NCBI GenBank assembly: GCA_903910215.1
Contig: CAIVYV010000092.1
Location: 1-5,306, forward strand
Reading direction: 5' to 3'
DNA: 5,306 nt
DNA from: an uncultured Pseudomonadota bacterium
Lineage (GTDB): Bacteria; Pseudomonadota; Gammaproteobacteria; Steroidobacterales; Steroidobacteraceae
Shown here: positions 1 through 5,306 of the stretch, piece by piece
How positions within the stretch are numbered: the stretch's first letter is position 1
Layout of the letters: each line of letters begins with the position of its first letter
Notes under the pieces: model-generated
What the model was told of the DNA's origin: nothing
The model's input: only the letters and a program-made list of their open reading frames with translations
The model's database searches: none
Made by a program: the position numbers and the translations under genes

Positions 1-424
1 CTTTGAGCCAAATATCGGCGGCTTCATCGTCATCTTTGAATACCGTGACCCAAAGACGATTCGGATCGAGCTTCAAGGTGCCGGTGATGAAATCCCAAGC
101 GTGGCGGATCGCATCGCGCTTGAAGTAATCACCGAAGGAGAAGTTACCGAGCATCTCGAAGAAGGTGTGGTGACGTGCGGTGTAACCCACGTTCTCGAGA
201 TCGTTGTGCTTGCCACCCGCGCGCACGCAGCGCTGCGAGGAGGTCGCGCGCAGGTAATCGCGCTTGTCCTTGCCAAGGAAGACATCCTTGAACTGCACCA
301 TGCCGGCGTTGGTAAAGAGCAGCGTCGGGTCGTTACCCGGCACCAGCGAGCTCGAGGCGACGATAGCGTGGCCACGGCTCTGGAAGAACTCGAGGAAGGC
401 GCGGCGCACATCGGCGGCGCTCAT
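1..424 (-). CDS. alaS: Alanyl-tRNA synthetase, N-terminal part (3' end outside window)
   Basis: Cytoplasmic class II aminoacyl-tRNA synthetase that charges tRNA-Ala with alanine using ATP. About 141 N-terminal residues are present, all in the catalytic domain; the rest of the catalytic domain and the tRNA-recognition, editing and C-Ala domains lie beyond position 1. Seen: the family N-terminus (MSAADVRRAFLEFF), the block SSSLVPGNDPTLLFTNAGM, the motif 2 region around RATSSQRCVRAGGKHNDLEN, and GYTARHHTFFEMLGNFSFGD, all nearly identical to E. coli AlaS as I recall it. I chose the ATG at 424 because it matches the E. coli N-terminus. An in-frame ATG at 460 would add 12 residues rich in proline (MTPPTPQGKPPY) and leave 10 nt to the recX stop. 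Neither start has a good Shine-Dalgarno sequence. It probably shares the recA-recX transcript, since no terminator is visible upstream. Identity is certain; the start is not. Confidence 0.96.
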   Translation of the reverse strand, partial: MSAADVRRAFLEFFQSRGHAIVASSSLVPGNDPTLLFTNAGMVQFKDVFLGKDKRDYLRATSSQRCVRAGGKHNDLENVGYTARHHTFFEMLGNFSFGDYFKRDAIRHAWDFITGTLKLDPNRLWVTVFKDDDEAADIWLK

Positions 425-470
425 ATAGGGCGGCTTGCCCTGCGGGGTCGGCGGAGTCATGCGAGGTTTT

Positions 471-965
471 TCAGGGGTCTTCAGGGTCCTGGCCCAGTGC
501 CAGCCGGATATGATCCGATGAAAAGCCCCGATACTGCAAAAATCTCATCTGCTTGCCCTTCTCCGCCCAACTGCCGGGCGGCTTGGCACCGAATTTGCGC
601 TGCCGAACCTCGCGGCAAATCGTGACGAAATTCGGGCCCGAATTGAGGGCAGCCTCGATCTCGGCCGCCGGAAAACCGCGCGTCGCGAGTTCCTGGCGGA
701 TCCGCATCGGACCCTGCCCCCGCGCCGCGTGAGCACGCACGAACGCCTCGAGGCTGCGAGCGTCATCGAGGAGCCGCTCTTCCTGCAAAGCGGCGACCGC
801 CTCGGTTGCCGCCTCCGCCGTGTAGCCCTTCACGGTGAGTTTGTTGATGAGCTCCGCGGAGCCGAAATCACGACGCGCGAGCAACCCCAATGCATAACGC
901 CGCGCGGACTCCGGATTTTCCGGTTGTTCCGGCGCGGCGTTACGAAAGCCAGCGCGTGAGATCAC
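471..965 (-). CDS. recX: Regulatory protein RecX
   Basis: RecX binds RecA filaments on single-stranded DNA, limits their extension and lowers RecA ATPase and co-protease activity. The product is 164 residues, close to the 166 of E. coli RecX, and shows the three tandem three-helix repeats of the family: about residues 20-48 (ARRYALGLLARRDFGSAEL), 57-107 (LLDDARSLEAFVRAHAARG then GPMRIRQELATRGF) and 116-157 (VRQRKFG, then KQMRFLQYRGFSSDHI). The start is GTG at 965; a stop codon (TAG at 983-981) lies six codons upstream, so no longer form exists, and the next possible start (TTG, residue 26) would cut the first repeat. No Shine-Dalgarno sequence precedes the GTG, and the gap to the recA stop is only 24 nt, so translation may depend on coupling to recA. 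In E. coli recX is expressed by partial readthrough past a terminator; I see no such terminator here. The first ~18 residues are unconserved. Confidence 0.95.
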   Translation of the reverse strand: MISRAGFRNAAPEQPENPESARRYALGLLARRDFGSAELINKLTVKGYTAEAATEAVAALQEERLLDDARSLEAFVRAHAARGQGPMRIRQELATRGFPAAEIEAALNSGPNFVTICREVRQRKFGAKPPGSWAEKGKQMRFLQYRGFSSDHIRLALGQDPEDP

Positions 966-989
966 GTGAGGCGAGCTGCTCTAGGAGTG

Positions 990-2027
<1,038 letters not shown>

Positions 2028-2031
2028 GAGA

Positions 2032-2036
2032 TCCCC
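2032..2036 (-). promoter_or_regulatory. recA ribosome binding site
   Basis: On the minus strand GGGGA is followed by four bases and then the recA ATG. It is a partial Shine-Dalgarno match with a rather short spacer, but it is the only purine-rich run near this start and supports the ATG at 2027. Confidence 0.5.
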
Positions 2037-2074
2037 GAAGAAAGGTTGGCGGGAAAGAGTGATTCGTTGCGCAA

Positions 2075-2086
2075 ATTATCCCACAG
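2075..2086 (-). promoter_or_regulatory. Candidate recA promoter (extended -10)
   Basis: Read on the minus strand, this stretch is CTGTGGGATAAT. GATAAT matches the sigma-70 -10 hexamer at five of six positions and is preceded by TGG, the TGn of an extended -10 element. Transcription would start near 2068, inside a small palindrome (TTGCGCAA, 2067-2074), giving a leader of about 40 nt before recA. No good -35 hexamer sits 16-18 bp upstream (the 17-bp position reads TGATTC), which is tolerated by extended -10 promoters. CTGT at 2086-2083 resembles the left half of a LexA box, but the right half at the expected spacing is TTGC, not ACAG. This is the best promoter candidate in the 115-bp pncC-recA gap; the regulation is inferred. 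Confidence 0.5.
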
Positions 2087-2142
2087 CGAACTCGGTGGAA
2101 TCAGCCGAAAAAGTCGGTGAAGCGCGTTATTTCACGAGGCGT

Positions 2143-2661
2143 TCACTGGCTATACAGGGAGCCTTTGGAGGCCATACTGTATAAACCCGTGAGCGCATAG
2201 CGCACGGCGGCGCGGCGCACGGCGTCACGATCGCCACGGAAGCGTTTCGTCACCGTCTCAACCACTGAGCCGCGGCCGTGCTTGCGGGCAAATCCGAAAC
2301 AGACCGTGCCGACCGGCTTGCCGGGTACGGCGCCACCCGGCCCTGCGATGCCGCTGATCGCGACCGCCAAATCCGCACCGCTGCGCTGGCGCGCGGCGCG
2401 CGCGAGCGCTGCGACGACCTCGACGCTGACTGCGCCATGTTCTTTCAGCAACTTGGCAGGTACGGCGAGCTCCCGCTGCTTCGACTCGTTGCTGTAGACC
2501 ACCCAACCCGCGAGCAGCCACGCCGAGGATCCGGCGCGATCGGTGAGCAGCTTGGCGAGCCACCCGCCCGTGCAAGATTCGGCCGTCGCCACGGTGAGCG
2601 CATCGGCGCGCAGCCGTCGGATGAGTTGATCAAGCGGGCGATCGAGCACTCGGCTGTCCAT
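2143..2661 (-). CDS. pncC: Nicotinamide-nucleotide amidohydrolase (CinA C-terminal family)
   Basis: Deamidates nicotinamide mononucleotide to nicotinate mononucleotide and ammonia, returning NMN to NAD synthesis; a main source of NMN in bacteria is NAD-dependent DNA ligase. This is the stand-alone CinA C-terminal domain, without the N-terminal domain of full CinA. Starting at the ATG at 2661 the product has 172 residues (E. coli PncC 165) and the active-site blocks fall at the E. coli positions: TAESCTGGW (Ser29), GSSAWLLAGWVVYSNESK (Tyr56, Lys61), AISGIAGPGG (102-110), KPVGTVCFGF, and FRGDRDAVRR (141-150). GGAA at 2671-2668 lies 6 nt before this ATG. Upstream in-frame ATGs at 2673 and 2691 would add 4 or 10 residues and push the start to or across alternative mutS starts. 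The last ~12 residues, with LYS twice, extend past the conserved fold. It lies upstream of recA in the same direction, with a 115-bp gap holding the recA promoter. Confidence 0.95.
   Translation of the reverse strand: MDSRVLDRPLDQLIRRLRADALTVATAESCTGGWLAKLLTDRAGSSAWLLAGWVVYSNESKQRELAVPAKLLKEHGAVSVEVVAALARAARQRSGADLAVAISGIAGPGGAVPGKPVGTVCFGFARKHGRGSVVETVTKRFRGDRDAVRRAAVRYALTGLYSMASKGSLYSQ
2151..2183 (-). repeat. Imperfect inverted repeat at the pncC 3' end
   Basis: TATACAG at 2151-2157 and CTGTATA at 2177-2183 are exact inverted repeats of 7 bp. Between them GCCT (2161-2164) and AGGC (2169-2172) form a second nested 4-bp stem with loop TTGG, separated from the outer stem by an internal loop of 3 and 4 bases. 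In the pncC mRNA this could fold as a hairpin just before the stop codon. No U-run follows, so it is not a typical intrinsic terminator. The arms also read as the two halves of a gammaproteobacterial LexA site (TACTGTATA and TATACAG), but placed outward and too far apart for one operator. It may simply reflect the repeated codons for Leu-Tyr-Ser. Confidence 0.5.
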
Positions 2662-2707
2662 TGCAGGTTCCATGCAGGGCCAGTATCGCATGGACGATAA
2701 TGGCGCG
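2662..2707. promoter_or_regulatory. Divergent pncC-mutS spacer with start codons on both strands
   Basis: Only 46 bp separate the chosen pncC and mutS starts, too little for two separate sigma-70 promoters, so at least one promoter must overlap coding sequence. CATG occurs at 2671-2674 and 2689-2692; being palindromic, each gives an ATG on both strands, and all four are in frame with pncC (2673, 2691) or mutS (2672, 2690). On the plus strand GATAAT at 2696-2701 is a possible -10 that would start transcription at or next to the mutS ATG at 2708; no -35 supports it. I see no convincing pncC promoter. Confidence 0.45.
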
Positions 2708-5306
2708 ATGAGCGCCGAACATACGCCCGTGATGCAGCAATACCTGCGCCTGAAAGCACAGCACCCCGACGTGTTGCTGTTCTATCGGATGGGCGATTTT
2801 TACGAGCTCTTTTTCGATGACGCCAAGCGCGCGGCGCAGTTGCTCGACATCACCCTCACCGCGCGTGGTCAATCGGCGGGTGCACCAATCCCGATGGCAG
2901 GTGTTCCGTATCACAGCGCCGAGAACTATCTCGCGCGGCTCGTGCGCAAAGGCGAATCGGTCGCGATCTGCGAACAGATTGGCGACCCCGCTAAAAGCAA
3001 GGGTCCGGTCGAGCGCGCGGTGGTTCGCATCATCACGCCAGGCACCGTCACCGATGCCGCGCTGCTCGATGAGCGTCGCGAGACCTTGGTCGCCGCCGTG
3101 CTGCCAACGGCTTCGGGTTTTGGTCTGGCCTGGCTGGACCTTGGTGCAGGACGCTTCTCAGTGCTCGAGGGTCACGGCGACTCGGCGCTCGTGTCCGAGC
3201 TCGAGCGTCTGCAACCAGCGGAGCTGCTCGTTCCGGAAGAATGGCTCGGCGAGATCGGTGCAGAGTTACGCGAGCGCACCGGCAGTCTGGCTTGGCGTGG
3301 ACGCGCCCCTTGGCATTTCGAGCTCGAGACAGCGCGGCGATTGCTTACAGAACAACTCGGCACGCTCGATCTGCAGGGCTTTGGCATCGATTCAAATGGC
3401 GAGCGTTCGATGCCGCTTGCGGTCGCCGCGGCAGGCGCTTTGCTGCAATACGTGCGCGACACGCAACGCACCGCACTGCCGCATCTGCGTGCGCTGCGCG
3501 TCGAAGATCGACACGCGAGTCTGCATCTCGATGCCATCACGCGGCGCCATCTTGAAATCGACTCGAGTGCCCAAGGGCGTGATGACGCCACACTACTCGC
3601 GCTACTCGATACCACCGTGACGGCAATGGGCGCTCGCGCGCTGCGACGCTTGCTCAATCGACCGATCACCGATCAGGGCTTGCTGCGCGAGCGTCACCAA
3701 GCCATCGCCGAGTTGCTCGCCTCGCGCAACCATCTGACCTTGCGCGAGGCTTTGGCACCGATCGGCGATATCGAACGTATTCTCGCGCGCGTCGCGCTGA
3801 AGTCCGCCCGTCCACGCGATCTCACCGCGCTGCGTGCCGCAATCGCTGCGTTACCTGCGTTACGAGCCACGCTCGCTACGTTGAGCGCGGCGCTCATCGA
3901 GGATCGATGCCGTCACATTGGTGAACATCAGAGCGAACTCGCGCTGCTCGAGCGCGCGATCGATCTCGAACCATCGACGCTCATTCGCGAAGGTGGCGTG
4001 ATTGCCCAAGGCTACGATGCCGAGCTCGACGAACTGCGCCGAATCTCGCAGGACACCGACGCCTATCTGCTCGAACTCGAGGCCCGCGAGCGTGAACGCA
4101 CCGGGCTCTCGCAGCTCAAACTCGGTTATAACCGAGTGCAGGGATTCTTCATCGAGATCTCCCGTAGCCAAGCCGAGACGGTGCCCGCCGATTATATCCG
4201 TCGCCAAACCGTCAAGAATGCCGAGCGCTTCATCACGCCCGAGCTCAAAAGCTTCGAAGACAAGGTGCTCGGTGCGCGCGATAAATCTTTGGCGCGCGAG
4301 CGCGAACTCTACGACGCCGTGCTCGAGTCCCTCGCGGCGACTCTAGCCGATCTGCAAGAGACGGCATCTGCCATTGCTGAGCTCGATGCAATTGCAAGCC
4401 TCGCCGAGCGCGCCGAAGCGCTGCGCTGGGTTGCACCCGAATTCACCTCGCAACCGGTGCTCAAAATTCGTGGCGGTAGACATCCGGTCGTCGAGCGGTT
4501 CTCAAGCGAGCCGTTTGTGCCGAACGATATCGACCTCAATGCCCTCACTCGCATGCTCGTCATCACCGGCCCCAACATGGGCGGCAAGAGCACCTACATG
4601 CGACAGGTGGCGTTGATCACGCTGCTCGCGCACGTGGGTAGTTTCGTGCCTGCTGATTCGGCACTGCTCGGCCCCATCGATCGGATCTTCACGCGTATCG
4701 GTGCAGGCGATGATCTCGCAGGCGGCAGATCGACCTTCATGGTCGAGATGACTGAAGCAGCGAATATCCTGCATAACGCGACGCCACGCAGTCTCGTGCT
4801 GATGGATGAGATCGGGCGCGGCACGAGTACTTTTGATGGATTGTCGCTCGCTTGGGCCACAGCACGTCATCTGGCTTCGAAAGTCGGTGCCTTCACGCTC
4901 TTCGCGACGCACTACTTCGAACTCACCGCGCTCGCAGCCGAACTACCGGGCGTCGCCAACGTACATCTCGATGCCACTGAACACCGACATGGAATCGTCT
5001 TCATGCATGCCGTGAAGCCCGGACCTGCGAGTCGCAGCTATGGCTTGGCGGTAGCGAAACTTGCCGGTATTCCGCGCGAAGTGTTGGCGGACGCGAAGCG
5101 CTATCTCACCGCGCTCGAGAGCGAAGCACTACGACGCAGTGATGGTGGCCCGCAAGGCGAGCTCGCACTCGCACCGGCGGGCGCTGATACGACGCACGAT
5201 GACTCGACGGAGCGTGCGGCAGACCAAGCACGCACGCAAAGTCTGATCGACGCACTGCGTGCTTTGAACCCAGATTCTTTGAGCCCGCGCGAAGCGCTTG
5301 AGCAGC
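2708..5306 (+). CDS. mutS: DNA mismatch repair protein MutS (last ~12 codons outside window)
   Basis: MutS dimers bind mismatches and small loops, then in the ATP state form a sliding clamp that recruits MutL. 866 residues are present, close to full length (E. coli 853). In order: mismatch-binding domain with the Phe-x-Glu motif in MGDFYELF (Phe31, Glu33) and AICEQIGDPA; connector; core lever with TVTAMGARALRRLLNRP; clamp domain near 430-540 (GGVIAQGY, RERERTGL); ATPase domain with Walker A GPNMGGKST (621-629, Lys627), STFMVEMTEAANILHNAT, Walker B LVLMDEIGRGTST (Asp700, Glu701) and FATHYFEL; then a long linker and the C-terminal NPDSLSPREALE, whose Asp856 and Arg861 match the E. coli tetramerisation residues Asp835 and Arg840. 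QGELAL (816-821) may be a weak beta-clamp motif. The start is uncertain: ATG 2708 gives MSAEHTP, while in-frame ATGs at 2690 and 2672 add 6 or 12 residues; the 2690 form equals E. coli in N-terminal length. No start has a good Shine-Dalgarno sequence. Confidence 0.98.
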   Translation, partial: MSAEHTPVMQQYLRLKAQHPDVLLFYRMGDFYELFFDDAKRAAQLLDITLTARGQSAGAPIPMAGVPYHSAENYLARLVRKGESVAICEQIGDPAKSKGPVERAVVRIITPGTVTDAALLDERRETLVAAVLPTASGFGLAWLDLGAGRFSVLEGHGDSALVSELERLQPAELLVPEEWLGEIGAELRERTGSLAWRGRAPWHFELETARRLLTEQLGTLDLQGFGIDSNGERSMPLAVAAAGALLQYVRDTQRTALPHLRALRVEDRHASLHLDAITRRHLEIDSSAQGRDDATLLALLDTTVTAMGARALRRLLNRPITDQGLLRERHQAIAELLASRNHLTLREALAPIGDIERILARVALKSARPRDLTALRAAIAALPALRATLATLSAALIEDRCRHIGEHQSELALLERAIDLEPSTLIREGGVIAQGYDAELDELRRISQDTDAYLLELEARERERTGLSQLKLGYNRVQGFFIEISRSQAETVPADYIRRQTVKNAERFITPELKSFEDKVLGARDKSLARERELYDAVLESLAATLADLQETASAIAELDAIASLAERAEALRWVAPEFTSQPVLKIRGGRHPVVERFSSEPFVPNDIDLNALTRMLVITGPNMGGKSTYMRQVALITLLAHVGSFVPADSALLGPIDRIFTRIGAGDDLAGGRSTFMVEMTEAANILHNATPRSLVLMDEIGRGTSTFDGLSLAWATARHLASKVGAFTLFATHYFELTALAAELPGVANVHLDATEHRHGIVFMHAVKPGPASRSYGLAVAKLAGIPREVLADAKRYLTALESEALRRSDGGPQGELALAPAGADTTHDDSTERAADQARTQSLIDALRALNPDSLSPREALEQ

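Noticed and set aside
101..625. A 174-codon plus-strand open frame across alaS and recX
   Set aside because: It runs antisense through two conserved genes, bridges their junction, and shows no recognisable domain.
966..989. A recA terminator like the one between E. coli recA and recX
   Set aside because: The gap contains only a GAGC-A-GCTC repeat with no stable loop and no T-run, so no intrinsic terminator can be called.
2817..3620. A 267-codon plus-strand open frame within mutS
   Set aside because: It is in another frame of the well-conserved MutS sequence, rich in Arg and Ser as expected of a shifted GC-rich frame.
4502..4912. A 136-codon minus-strand open frame antisense to the mutS ATPase region
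   Set aside because: It lies opposite the most conserved part of MutS and has no domain or ribosome site of its own.

Overview
The window is a GC-rich stretch of chromosome carrying housekeeping genes of translation, recombination, NAD recycling and mismatch repair. The order alaS - recX - recA - pncC (all on the minus strand) with mutS diverging from pncC on the plus strand is typical of Gammaproteobacteria. E. coli shares the pncC-recA-recX-alaS order, and several gammaproteobacteria also have mutS next to pncC. RecA, MutS and AlaS look gammaproteobacterial by recall of family sequences. I cannot name a genus; the GC-rich codon use would fit a xanthomonad- or Steroidobacter-like lineage, but that is only a guess.

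Layout. Positions 1-424 (or 460) hold the N-terminal part of alanyl-tRNA synthetase, whose 3' end lies outside the window. Positions 471-965 hold recX, the RecA modulator, starting at GTG only 24 nt after the recA stop. Positions 990-2027 hold a complete 345-residue RecA. Positions 2028-2142 are the recA promoter region, the longest non-coding stretch. Positions 2143-2661 hold pncC (CinA C-terminal type NMN amidohydrolase). Positions 2662-2707 form a very short divergent spacer. From 2708 to the end is mutS, complete except for about the last dozen codons.

How they work together. RecA is the recombinase and SOS co-protease, and RecX from the same transcript tunes its filaments. MutS starts methyl-directed mismatch repair and also restrains recombination between diverged sequences, so a recombination operon faces a mismatch-repair gene. 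PncC recycles NMN, which is released by NAD-dependent DNA ligase. AlaS is a translation enzyme that keeps this place by conserved gene order. The small gaps between recA, recX and alaS, with no visible terminator, suggest co-transcription.

No stretch above 300 bases lacks a gene. I see no mobile element, CRISPR array, RNA gene or unknown cassette, and I find no support for an undescribed system. The points worth a second look are regulatory and small: no canonical SOS box before recA, an inverted repeat with LexA-like half-sites at the pncC 3' end, palindromic CATG sites giving start codons on both strands between pncC and mutS, and minor departures in RecA and MutS from the E. coli proteins.
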